Shown here piece by piece: positions 1-7,546 of a stretch of 10,403 nt of DNA; position 1 is the first letter of the stretch, and each line of letters opens with the position of its first letter. Source of the DNA: an uncultured Odoribacter sp. (GTDB lineage Bacteria > Bacteroidota > Bacteroidia > Bacteroidales > Marinifilaceae). Where the stretch lies: contig CAJJNP010000122.1 of the NCBI GenBank assembly GCA_905193145.1, positions 1 to 10,403 of the forward strand, given 5' to 3'. A program made the translations under genes and the position numbers. A model generated the notes under the pieces. The model was not told the DNA's origin. It worked only from the letters and a program-made list of their open reading frames with translations, and searched no databases.

Positions 1-896
1 GACGGTTCAAAAAAACAATTCCGCATCAAATACACCTGACCTAATTTAGTTCTCTTTCCTTGATAATTATTTTTCTTAAAATAAAATTTTGTTCCCGAAT
101 CAAGAGGAATACGTTGTGATACTAATCCTTGAATATATTTAACCCCATTTAAGTTCAAACTTGATTCAATAAGAGGACTCCATGTATATGTAGTAGCAAT
201 AAAAGATTCCGAACGGTATCCAAATAAATTTTCAAATAAGTCTAAACCTTCTTTAATTATCTTATCATATCGCTTAATATCATCTTTCTCTGCAGAGTCA
301 AATGCTCCCATATAATTACCTTGTATACTCTGATTCACTTTAGAAGTCAACCCAAAAGTACCTAATTCAAATGCCCTTTTAGTAACAAGGTCTTTCCCTT
401 CTCGAAGTACAGAAAGCCATTTTTTTACATTCAAATGCTCTCTCCCGTGAAACTGTGGATGAAAAATACCTTCTTTAATCCCTTCTTTCCATAAATCAAA
501 GACACGCTCATGAGCAGGACTATTTGCCATAGTCACAGTAATTGGTTCATAAAAATACTCACAAAAATCAGCTTCCCGTATCTTTCTGAAATCAGGATTA
601 GCTACTACTGCATCAGCTGTAAATACAGCATAATTACCATTTTTATCCTTAACAGAAGTCAATACATCAAACAATGCTTCCAGATCTTCCTTATTCGCTA
701 AACTATCATATCGACAATAAGGATCATTATCTACCCTAATTCCTTCCTTTAAAAACTGATTATAAGCCTCCTTAGATGGCATACGTATAGCTCCCCAATC
801 ATCCGATTCAATAACCACTAATTTACGCTTAGTATACCAACCGGGAATATTAATTAAATTATGTGATAGTGTCTTTATCATTTTATCAAAAAACAT
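1..896 (-). CDS. NodB-like polysaccharide deacetylase-like protein, 3' end outside window
   Basis: I translated this frame by hand from the ATG at 896-894. It stays open for 298 codons to the left edge with no stop, so the C-terminus is missing. The protein looks like a divergent carbohydrate esterase 4 (NodB) enzyme, which removes N- or O-acetyl groups from sugars using a divalent metal. Visible motifs are VVIESDDWGA (residues about 27-36, with the Asp pair D32-D33 in the place of the NodB TFDD motif) and HPQFHGREH (146-154, with the metal-binding HxxxH spacing H146/H150). A third block, GYRSESFIATTYTWSP (226-241), sits where the family has its RxPxG-like motif. No signal peptide or membrane segment is seen, so it may act in the cytoplasm on a lipid-linked or nucleotide sugar rather than on exported polymer. 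The start lies 5 bases after the stop of the glycosyltransferase gene, which supports translation in the same operon. The ATG at residue 6 is an alternative start. Family assignment rests on motifs only; substrate is unknown. Confidence 0.7.
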   Translation of the reverse strand, partial: MFFDKMIKTLSHNLINIPGWYTKRKLVVIESDDWGAIRMPSKEAYNQFLKEGIRVDNDPYCRYDSLANKEDLEALFDVLTSVKDKNGNYAVFTADAVVANPDFRKIREADFCEYFYEPITVTMANSPAHERVFDLWKEGIKEGIFHPQFHGREHLNVKKWLSVLREGKDLVTKRAFELGTFGLTSKVNQSIQGNYMGAFDSAEKDDIKRYDKIIKEGLDLFENLFGYRSESFIATTYTWSPLIESSLNLNGVKYIQGLVSQRIPLDSGTKFYFKKNNYQGKRTKLGQVYLMRNCFFEP

Positions 897-901
897 GCAG
901 T

Positions 902-1996
902 TTATTTTATCAAATTAAGAAACTGAGAAGCAACATTCTTTATATCATATATTGACAAATCAGGCACTTTTAATTGGTTATTATATATTCCAGATAAGAA
1001 CTCATCTACCTTCTTTTTATCCAACACATATGAATTTATAGATAAAATCGGTCGATTTGCTAAAGCATAATCAATTAATTTACTCGGAGACTGAACAGAT
1101 GTTACACCATTTTCAATATTAACTAAGAAATCAGCTCTGCTCATCTCTGTTATCAGTTCTATTCGTGAAATATACCCTTTTATAATTAATTTATGCCCAA
1201 GAATATGCCTAAACGAATCAATCAAGTTACTATTATTTGTATAAATTATAAACTTGAAATTTATTGAAAGGTTAGAAAGATATTCTAAAAATATTTTAGG
1301 ATCTCTTATATGTGGAATTAATGTACCTGCATAAATAAATGTCGGCACTTTATTTTTTGAGAAATTAGAATTTAAATTTATGCCATCAAAATCAAATCCT
1401 TGAGGAATAATACGTATTTTATCATGAAACTCAGAATAATATCCAGACTTCGCAGATTCAACCGGAATAGTTATATAGTCACAAAGCCGACACCACCGTT
1501 TCTCTATATATTTAAAATAAAATAAAGGTTTAAAAGAATCCGTTTTACAACCCATATACGGATCTCCACAATCCGCTACCCATGTTTTACATAAGTCTTT
1601 ATGCGATTGTATATAAAATGAAATACCCCAATGAATTTGATGCGGAACAGCAATAGATACAAGTAAATCATACCCACATTCCTTTTTAAGTATCATTGGC
1701 ATTTTACAAGATATTTCAATGGCCGGAAATGCAATCAACAAAGATAGAATTCGATTAATACTTCTTGCAATCAATGACTTACTCTGAAAAATAGAACACT
1801 TTAAGTTCACAATTTGAACTTCTACATTATGCTCTTTCTCAAAACCGGAATAATCCACATCAGATAGTAATTTACTAAATACAATCACTTTTACTTGATG
1901 TCCCTGTCTGCCGAGTTCTTTGGCCAATTCAGTAGTTCTAAAACTGCGAGGTGTATTTATCGGCTCAAAATAGCCGGATACAATCAATATTTTCAT
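902..1996 (-). CDS. GT4-like family glycosyltransferase of the polysaccharide locus
   Basis: This is a GT-B fold glycosyltransferase of about 364 residues, expected to transfer a sugar from a nucleotide donor to the lipid-linked repeat unit at the cytoplasmic face of the membrane. The N-terminal half begins MKILIVSGYFEP and continues with TPRSFRTTELAKELGRQGH (about 15-33), the typical acceptor-domain opening, and has ADCGDPY (141-147), matching the DxxDPW-like block of this group. The C-terminal half has IPQGFD (197-202), FIYAGTL (220-226) and SPSKLIDYALANRP (303-316), the donor-binding block in which Asp replaces the usual second Glu of the EX7E motif. I chose the ATG at 1996 because it lies 2 bases after the polymerase stop (TGA-TT-ATG); an upstream TTG at 2020 would overlap that gene and add residues before the natural MKILIVSG start. 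The DNA is clearly more AT-rich than in the wecB/wecC part. Donor and linkage cannot be read from the sequence. Confidence 0.85.
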   Translation of the reverse strand: MKILIVSGYFEPINTPRSFRTTELAKELGRQGHQVKVIVFSKLLSDVDYSGFEKEHNVEVQIVNLKCSIFQSKSLIARSINRILSLLIAFPAIEISCKMPMILKKECGYDLLVSIAVPHQIHWGISFYIQSHKDLCKTWVADCGDPYMGCKTDSFKPLFYFKYIEKRWCRLCDYITIPVESAKSGYYSEFHDKIRIIPQGFDFDGINLNSNFSKNKVPTFIYAGTLIPHIRDPKIFLEYLSNLSINFKFIIYTNNSNLIDSFRHILGHKLIIKGYISRIELITEMSRADFLVNIENGVTSVQSPSKLIDYALANRPILSINSYVLDKKKVDEFLSGIYNNQLKVPDLSIYDIKNVASQFLNLIK

Positions 1997-1998
1997 AA

Positions 1999-3258
1999 TC
2001 AAATTAAATTTTTTATCCAACTAATAATCGGTACATCCGTTTGTATAAAAAAAGCTGTTAAATAATTGCATATCAATAACGAAGCTCCATAATAATCAAT
2101 ACCGACACGTAATTGGAAAATAATAGAAAACAGCAATACAGGCAATACCACATTACATTTTTTAATTAAATCATTATACAGATATTCTATCGAAAAAATA
2201 ATAGTAGGCAAAACAAACATATGTGATAGAATTACGAAACGTCCACCAGAGGGTATTAAAGCCAAAATATTGGATATGCCATAAATCAACAATGAAAAAG
2301 AGAATAATTTTAATATTTTCTCATTTACCATATAAGATTTCCTCACCGCCATCCATGTCAATACAATATAAAATTGAACAATCCAATATGCAATCTTGTT
2401 AGCCAAAACAACGTGTAAAGACAATTGCTCTTTTGCTTCAACCACCTTTTCCATATACATTTCTCCTACATAACTCAACATGCGTTCTCCAACAATCGGT
2501 ACATTTACTAACAGGTTTCTAATAAATTCAACATCAATTTCTTTTATAAATAAAGTGACAATATAAAACGCGAAAAGGGCATTCAAATTAGTTACTTTCA
2601 AAAAAGAATAAAAAATCAGTATAATCAATGGAATAAAAAATGAAAAATGAACAAATAGTGCCAGAACACAAAACAATAGTTTTGATTTATTCCCCTCATA
2701 AACAAAAGGCATTGCACCATAAATAAATATATGCAAAGCTGTCCACATACGAACACCGTTAATATTCCATATAGGACATATCAATATATAAAATAATATC
2801 AAAATCCATGTATATTTTTTCAGATTCAGAGGTAAACGGTCAAAAACATACCATAAATTACGAGTATAGAAAAACCCAAAAACCAATGAAAAACATGCAA
2901 ACAGGACATGAGGGTCATCTGTAAATCTTGACACAATGAAAGTCAATATGGGCTGATATAAATCAACATTACCTCCTTCTATCCATATATTCCCCAAAAC
3001 AGCAGAAAGAGAACTCAGATTATACATCCTATACAAATCCAAAGCATATCTACCCGCATCAATTCCATCACCTAACATAGTACCTTCAGGATGGTATATA
3101 AATATCAGTCCAAGAAAAACACAAATCAGCCATGAAATATTCTTTGCCCACTTGCTTCTCCAATGCAATATTGTACAGACAAGACCACTTATAGGAGATA
3201 AAACTGTTATAAACAGAGCTAATTGTTTATTTATTATATACCTATTTACACCGAGCAT
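1999..3258 (-). CDS. EpsG/Wzy-like membrane protein, probable repeat-unit polymerase
   Basis: This 419-residue protein is hydrophobic over most of its length, with roughly ten or more membrane segments. It carries blocks typical of the EpsG family: YHPEGTMLGDGIDAGRYALD (55-74), an acidic and aromatic loop after an early membrane segment, and INGVRMWTALHIFIYGAMPF (166-185), matching the N-G-hR-aWxA pattern of that family. A third block, PSGGRFVILS (336-345), lies near the C-terminus. EpsG proteins are regarded as Wzy-type polymerases that join repeat units on the periplasmic side, and this is the only polymerase candidate in the window, near a Wzx flippase. The ATG start is good; 72 bases of AT-rich DNA separate it from the ATP-grasp gene, the widest gap between intact genes apart from the pseudogene region. 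The gene is among the most AT-rich here (for example 10 G+C in the 60 bases from 2581). An O-antigen ligase or a membrane transferase is a less likely alternative. Confidence 0.78.
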   Translation of the reverse strand: MLGVNRYIINKQLALFITVLSPISGLVCTILHWRSKWAKNISWLICVFLGLIFIYHPEGTMLGDGIDAGRYALDLYRMYNLSSLSAVLGNIWIEGGNVDLYQPILTFIVSRFTDDPHVLFACFSLVFGFFYTRNLWYVFDRLPLNLKKYTWILILFYILICPIWNINGVRMWTALHIFIYGAMPFVYEGNKSKLLFCVLALFVHFSFFIPLIILIFYSFLKVTNLNALFAFYIVTLFIKEIDVEFIRNLLVNVPIVGERMLSYVGEMYMEKVVEAKEQLSLHVVLANKIAYWIVQFYIVLTWMAVRKSYMVNEKILKLFSFSLLIYGISNILALIPSGGRFVILSHMFVLPTIIFSIEYLYNDLIKKCNVVLPVLLFSIIFQLRVGIDYYGASLLICNYLTAFFIQTDVPIISWIKNLI

Positions 3259-3330
3259 AATAATTTAAAGTTAGTACTCAAATTAGAGCCAATCTGTTTA
3301 ATTCATATTTCAGTTTGCATTTATGTAACA

Positions 3331-4305
3331 TCACAATTTTGGCTTGTTCATTTCTCTCAATTTCCTAACTTTACTCAAGTCTATTTTTGAGCCAAGATAT
3401 TCATACCAAACTTCACTATGAGAACCATAACCACTGGTAAATGTCATCTCTCCCAATACAAGACGACCATCGATGTCATAGAAATCTACCCGAACCTCAG
3501 GGAAATCAGCAGAAAGGATGGTTGCATACTTTATCATTCCATCCAAACACTTCGGTCTTGGCAAATCAATGCCATCAAAATGGCAGCTGTTTTTGTTGAG
3601 TGCCTTATCCGAAATGTTATTCCAGCCGAGATCGTAGGCTGATGTTTTATAACCCTTGCCTGGACCTCTGATAATCCTATCGTGGACGACAAGAATATAC
3701 TCCGGCTTTCCTTCAAAACACCATACCTTATAATCTATCAAAGATTGACGCTTTTCATTTACAGACAGATATTCTTCCGCAATAATACACGGTTCAATGC
3801 GCGAGTAGTGAATCTGTGCATCGATAAATCCGTATTTTAGTCTCATCCACGTGTTCAGCAATTTGTTTGTTTCCAAAATATTGAGTTCGGACTTATCCGG
3901 GACAATAAGCACTTGTCCACAACCATTCGTTGTTTTCAGTACGAAACTTTGCGGTAATTTGTCGTAGTCAATATCTTCCGCCACTTCCCAATGACCATAT
4001 AATTTAGGAAGCAGATGACCGCAACCCTTGCTTTCCACATATTCACGCATACGATATTTATCAGCGCATTTTGTCCACAGTGTCGTGTCTGTAAACAGTT
4101 GCAGCCAATAAATTTTTTCAATAAGATTCCGAGGGGATTCCCAATCAATGTCTTTATGAAAGACATTTTTGTACTCGCGATTAGCATTGATACGGGGATC
4201 TTGCAATGCTCTTTTTCTAAATGTACGTTGACGATAAAGTTTCAGTATCTGCTTCGAACCGGGAATTCTTTCCATAACAGCGACAATCTGATTCTTAAAG
4301 CTCAT
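3331..4305 (-). CDS. TupA-like ATP-grasp family protein
   Basis: This 324-residue protein resembles the TupA-like ATP-grasp family, named after the protein needed for teichuronopeptide synthesis in an alkaliphilic Bacillus and common in surface-polysaccharide loci. ATP-grasp enzymes typically form an amide or related bond between a carboxylate, activated as acyl-phosphate, and an amine. Visible blocks: NLIEKIYWLQLFTDTTLWTK (60-79) followed by CADKYRMREYVESKG, the family's N-terminal signature; FVLKTTNGCG (121-130), the nucleotide-binding Lys and Gly-rich loop; DYKVWCFEGKPEYI (191-204); and VRVDFY (271-276) with LGEMTF (284-289), the C-terminal metal/ATP acidic residues. The ATG at 4305 was chosen because it follows the CapA stop by a single base (TAA-T-ATG); a GTG at 4341 would add 12 residues inside capA. 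That junction suggests translational coupling, so the two products probably work together. Substrates are not known; for many family members the reaction has not been shown. Confidence 0.83.
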   Translation of the reverse strand: MSFKNQIVAVMERIPGSKQILKLYRQRTFRKRALQDPRINANREYKNVFHKDIDWESPRNLIEKIYWLQLFTDTTLWTKCADKYRMREYVESKGCGHLLPKLYGHWEVAEDIDYDKLPQSFVLKTTNGCGQVLIVPDKSELNILETNKLLNTWMRLKYGFIDAQIHYSRIEPCIIAEEYLSVNEKRQSLIDYKVWCFEGKPEYILVVHDRIIRGPGKGYKTSAYDLGWNNISDKALNKNSCHFDGIDLPRPKCLDGMIKYATILSADFPEVRVDFYDIDGRLVLGEMTFTSGYGSHSEVWYEYLGSKIDLSKVRKLREMNKPKL

Positions 4306-4306
4306 A

Positions 4307-5446
4307 TTATAATTCTGTTTTAGATAACAATTTGTTTGCACGTATCATAAGCCAACGTGTACTCTCTTCACGTAATTGGTGCAAAAAAAGACGCCTGTTC
4401 ACTTTCAATTTTAAAAATCCCACAAAAATGCGGCACATTTGTCGTAATGACTTCGGGTACATTCCAACAGCCCCATAACCACTCAACAGCCATTTTTCGT
4501 ATTTGGAATATAGAGAGAGAACGAAACGGTTGACCTCTTTCATATAATCGGAGTCATCGGTCAGTATGTTGCAAAGGTGACGGAAGTGTCGTATAGACTC
4601 CACCCTCGCGTCAACCTCAACGACATGATCCTCGTTAAGGTAAGTCAGTATAGGCTGCACTTGTACGTCCTTTTCGGTGATTTCTATCAACACTGCCACA
4701 CTATTGTACCAATGCAACAAAGCGCACCGATCATCCTTCTCAAAAGCGAAATTCCCAAGACTATAGAAAATAGGTTTTCCTGCATACATTTCAAAACCTT
4801 GCGGAACATGGGGATGGGATGCCATGACGGCATCCGCACCTGCATCAATCAACGACTTGTAAATATCCCTCCATTCAGGAAGAGGTACATCCATATATTC
4901 CACTCCGGCATGCGGCAAAACAATGAGATAATCACATGTACCCTTTGCTTCTGAAATAATCGATGATACAGAAATATGATTTATCCACGCACAACCATAC
5001 TTACCATCGTCAGTCCATCTGTCTTTCAAAGTAGCCAAATCCGCAGAAGAAGCCGAGAAAAAGCCTATAGTCTTATTCTTTACTTTCAAATACTTTACCC
5101 CGTAAGCCTCATTCCATTTCCCACAACCGATAGCAAGGACGCCTTCGAATGCTTTCTTGGTCGCCTTTAGCCCCTCTTCTCCGAAATCGAAAGCATGATT
5201 GTTAGCAAGCCCGATCACATTGAATCCATTATTCAACAGCCATTCCGGAGACAGGTGAGATTGCCTTAAGTAAAATTCACCGGCTGTATGTTTCTCCCCT
5301 ACTTGCAGAGGACCTTCAAAGTTAACAACTCTGATATCACTGAGGTTTATGATTTTTTTCAGCTCATGACCAAGTGACATCCTTTCGGGATGATATACAC
5401 AGAAGTCACCTGCTATAAAAATTTTAATTCCGTTACTTCTTTCCAT
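4307..5446 (-). CDS. CapA/PgsA-like capsule synthesis protein (PGA_cap metallophosphoesterase fold)
   Basis: This 379-residue protein belongs to the CapA (PGA_cap) family, known from poly-gamma-glutamate capsule synthesis, with a calcineurin-like metallophosphoesterase core. The expected motifs occur in order: IFIAGDF (9-15), VNFEGPL (41-47), LANNHAFDFGEEG (80-92), LPHAGVEY (177-184), ASHPHVPQG (209-217) and YSLGNFAFE (228-236). The metal-binding Asp, Asn and His residues thus appear intact. The C-terminal third (about residues 290-379) is basic and not recognised. I chose the ATG at 5446, which overlaps the end of the flippase gene by 14 bases and puts the first strand right at the N-terminus. 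A TTG at 5515 would add 23 residues, moderately hydrophobic but broken by Arg, inside the flippase gene. From the ATG there is no signal peptide or anchor, unlike PgsA of Bacillus, so a cytoplasmic location is likely. The ATP-grasp gene follows by one base. The reaction is unknown. Confidence 0.87.
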   Translation of the reverse strand: MERSNGIKIFIAGDFCVYHPERMSLGHELKKIINLSDIRVVNFEGPLQVGEKHTAGEFYLRQSHLSPEWLLNNGFNVIGLANNHAFDFGEEGLKATKKAFEGVLAIGCGKWNEAYGVKYLKVKNKTIGFFSASSADLATLKDRWTDDGKYGCAWINHISVSSIISEAKGTCDYLIVLPHAGVEYMDVPLPEWRDIYKSLIDAGADAVMASHPHVPQGFEMYAGKPIFYSLGNFAFEKDDRCALLHWYNSVAVLIEITEKDVQVQPILTYLNEDHVVEVDARVESIRHFRHLCNILTDDSDYMKEVNRFVLSLYSKYEKWLLSGYGAVGMYPKSLRQMCRIFVGFLKLKVNRRLFLHQLREESTRWLMIRANKLLSKTEL

Positions 5447-6923
5447 TCCTACGCGAATTAATGAGTAAAACAACCGACTCAAGATATTTGAGACCAAAAA
5501 CTTTTTGGGTAGCAATCAACAGAAGATAGAAAAAGCATCCTGAGATTACGATAAACAAGAACACGTTCATTTGTGACATTAAGGTATGGCGTAAAATCAA
5601 CAGCATGCCAAGAACGGTGCAACAATGCAAAGTGAGCTTCCCCACATACCGAAGAACCTGTCCCGGAACAAGTGAAATATGCGTCTTCTTAAAAATGAAG
5701 ATAAAAGCCGTAATAGAACATGACAGATGAAAAAGACTGCTGACAAAAACAATTGAAGGAGGCGGAACAAAAAATCGAACCAAAAGGAAATCAACCGTCC
5801 AAATGGCTAAAGCTCCAACAACGTGCATATTCATGTACAGCCTTGAATAACCGAGAGCCATGAGCACAGAGAAATAGGGGAATATTTGTAGAAAATCCCT
5901 AATTATGTAAAGGCGCAGATAACCTTGCGAAACACTGTATTGTCCACCAAACAATACGACCATGACATCACCGGCAAAAAACAGACAAAAGAACAGCATC
6001 GGCATGATAATAGTCGCTGTCTTCTTAACGGCATTGTTATAGGACAAGACGGCACTACTCATGTTGCGTTCCGCATCGGCTTTCGAGAACAAAGGCAGCA
6101 GTACATTCTTGACACTGGCCGCAACCATTCCTACTATAGGGATGCTAAAACAACCGCTGGAAAACTCGGCAAATGCCTGTGTACCATAATAGCGGCTAAC
6201 AAAAAACTGGTCTGCCGAATTGCAGAAGAATCCCGCTATGAAAGCGCCTGTAAGAGGAAGCGAATAACTAAATACCTCCTTATACAAATTCGGTATCGTC
6301 TTGTTGTCAACATTCTTGTAAGGAGAGTTTTTCATGTACATTGCCACAAGAAAGGTTACGAAAGAAGCAAATCCCCACCCTATGATGGCTTCCCGATAAC
6401 CTGTATGCCACACCATAACGGGTAGGACGATACAGAAAAACATCAACGTTTTAGAGAATATATGATAAATGGCAATCTCCTTTGTCCTACGGATTGCCGT
6501 GTATATTCCCTCAACCCCCATGGTAGGCAATGTGAACAACGGAAATGGAGAAAACAACTTAATACCAGTAGAAAGTTCCGGATTCTTCAGCAAACCTGCT
6601 ATGAGGTCAGCTCCAAAGAACAGTGCCAAAGAAAAAATAGCACCTAAACCAAGAAACATCAAAGTGAGCCTGTTTATGAGCAACTTCTGTTGTCCCGTAT
6701 TCAATCTCGGAATGAAATAAGCGAACACGGAAGGAAGCCCCATGGTAAACAATGCCTGAAGGCTTGAATAGACATATAGGATTTGCCTGTATGTGCCGTA
6801 TTCATTTTTATCAAAATATCTAACAAGGATGGGCGCGGTAAGAAACGCTATGAGAAATGTACACAGCGAACCTATTCCTAACCATAGGGCCTGATTGAAG
6901 TTACTACTTTTATTATTATCCAT
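5433..6923 (-). CDS. wzx: Wzx-type polysaccharide flippase (MATE/MVF-like oligosaccharide exporter)
   Basis: This 496-residue protein has about 12-14 predicted membrane segments by eye and the pattern of the Polysacc_synt/Wzx group of the MOP superfamily, which moves undecaprenyl-linked repeat units from the cytoplasmic to the periplasmic leaflet. The opening is typical: a short polar start, a hydrophobic segment ALWLGIGSLCTFLIAFLTAP (about 13-32), then ILVRYFDKNEYGTYRQI, the conserved R-x-F-x-x-x-E-Y-G block after the first helix. A second typical block, NSADQFFVSRYYGTQAFAEF, starts the seventh-helix region near residues 235-254. Length fits the family. The ATG at 6923 is the only sensible start. 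Upstream lies a decayed acyltransferase gene; the 3' end overlaps capA by 14 bases, so the two are probably translated together. Its G+C content is nearer to wecB/wecC than to the polymerase and glycosyltransferase genes. Specificity for the repeat unit cannot be read. Confidence 0.9.
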   Translation of the reverse strand: MDNNKSSNFNQALWLGIGSLCTFLIAFLTAPILVRYFDKNEYGTYRQILYVYSSLQALFTMGLPSVFAYFIPRLNTGQQKLLINRLTLMFLGLGAIFSLALFFGADLIAGLLKNPELSTGIKLFSPFPLFTLPTMGVEGIYTAIRRTKEIAIYHIFSKTLMFFCIVLPVMVWHTGYREAIIGWGFASFVTFLVAMYMKNSPYKNVDNKTIPNLYKEVFSYSLPLTGAFIAGFFCNSADQFFVSRYYGTQAFAEFSSGCFSIPIVGMVAASVKNVLLPLFSKADAERNMSSAVLSYNNAVKKTATIIMPMLFFCLFFAGDVMVVLFGGQYSVSQGYLRLYIIRDFLQIFPYFSVLMALGYSRLYMNMHVVGALAIWTVDFLLVRFFVPPPSIVFVSSLFHLSCSITAFIFIFKKTHISLVPGQVLRYVGKLTLHCCTVLGMLLILRHTLMSQMNVFLFIVISGCFFYLLLIATQKVFGLKYLESVVLLINSRRNGKK

Positions 6924-7003
6924 TATCTTATTTTACAAGTTATTATTTCTTTACTGTCATACCAAGTACTTCGCGATGGGACTTTCTCTCAACAGCCTAC
7001 TAA

Positions 7004-7538
7004 CTACAACCCTTTGAACAGAATATATAATGACAGCAGACATAAAAACCAAGTGGTACCTTGTCGTCCAATTGGGGAGACAGTTTACCCACTATGGAAG
7101 TACTGCAATGCCATTAAAATACTGACACACACCAGCACACCTACATCCGACCTGATTTTCCTATTGACGAAGATCACAAGCGGAGTGACCAGCAGCAGAA
7201 ACACCTTAAATCCAGATATAGCCTATACCGTTGTGAAGCAGGAACGAGTCTATAACAGTTTCCACTTTATAGAAATCAAACACGATGCCGGTATGATAGG
7301 CTACATAAAAAATAAGAAAGAGACGACAAGGACTATCCAAACCGAAAAAAACAACCGTTGGGTACGCTTCCTTATATATTCTTTGTAACCCGTAATAGTT
7401 TTTTTGCCCGCTGCCAACCCCAACACGAACACCATCAAGCAAACATCAAACGCCCTTAGCTGTTTAAGCATGCATGTACTATATGATCGAAGCAAGCCCC
7501 AGAAAATGCAAAAAATCTATATAAGCGTCTCTTTTCAT
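7004..7538 (-). pseudogene. Decayed acyltransferase-3 (OafA-like) gene, multiple frameshifts and truncated
   Basis: No intact gene fits the 623 bases between wecC and the flippase gene, but fragments in successive frames read as one membrane acyltransferase of the acyltransferase-3 type, which adds acetyl or similar groups to surface sugars. In reading order: a frame from the ATG at 7538 gives MKRRLYRFFAFSG then HIVHACLNS and stops at 7458; a second frame from 7471 gives MLKQLRAFDVCLMVFVLGLA and YKEYIRKRTQRLFFSVWIVL and stops at 7301; a third, from about 7325 to 7206, gives YVAYHTGIVFDFYKVETV and SFLLHNGIGYIWI; a fourth, from 7207 to 7085, gives KVFLLLVTPLVIFVNRKIRS. A further stretch to 7004 has TVSPIGRQGTTWFLCLLSLY. 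The order of kR-rich loop, W-containing helix and GYIWI block is as in the family. At about 178 codons it is far below the usual 330-380, so the 3' half is deleted. It starts 8 bases after wecC, in operon position. The first and last fragments are the least certain. Confidence 0.75.
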
Positions 7539-7546
7539 TTATATAC

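Noticed and set aside
1997..2020. Longer start (TTG at 2020) for the glycosyltransferase, and likewise TTG at 5515 for capA, GTG at 4341 for the ATP-grasp gene and TTG at 8785 for wecC
   Set aside because: In each case an ATG immediately next to or slightly overlapping the upstream stop, or directly before the conserved first strand, gives a better family-like N-terminus.
3259..3330. Possible internal promoter or terminator in the 72-base gap before the polymerase gene
   Set aside because: On the minus strand a TAATTTG occurs, but it is one base short of the Bacteroides TAnnTTTG element and no TTTG box lies at the right distance upstream; no stable hairpin followed by a T-run was seen.
4577..4954. 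Plus-strand open frame of 125 codons
   Set aside because: It lies wholly antisense to capA, whose motifs are intact; the translation looks like complementary-strand noise.
5925..6425. Plus-strand open frame of 166 codons, the longest on that strand
   Set aside because: It is antisense to the flippase gene, basic and of random composition, without domain signatures.
7307..7312. Phase-variable switch of the acyltransferase through the T-run
   Set aside because: Restoring this run would not rescue the gene, since further frameshifts and the loss of the 3' half remain.
7014..7388. Plus-strand open frame of 124 codons in the gap between wecC and the flippase gene
   Set aside because: It is antisense to the acyltransferase remnant, its translation has no recognisable family or hydrophobic pattern, and every other gene is on the minus strand.
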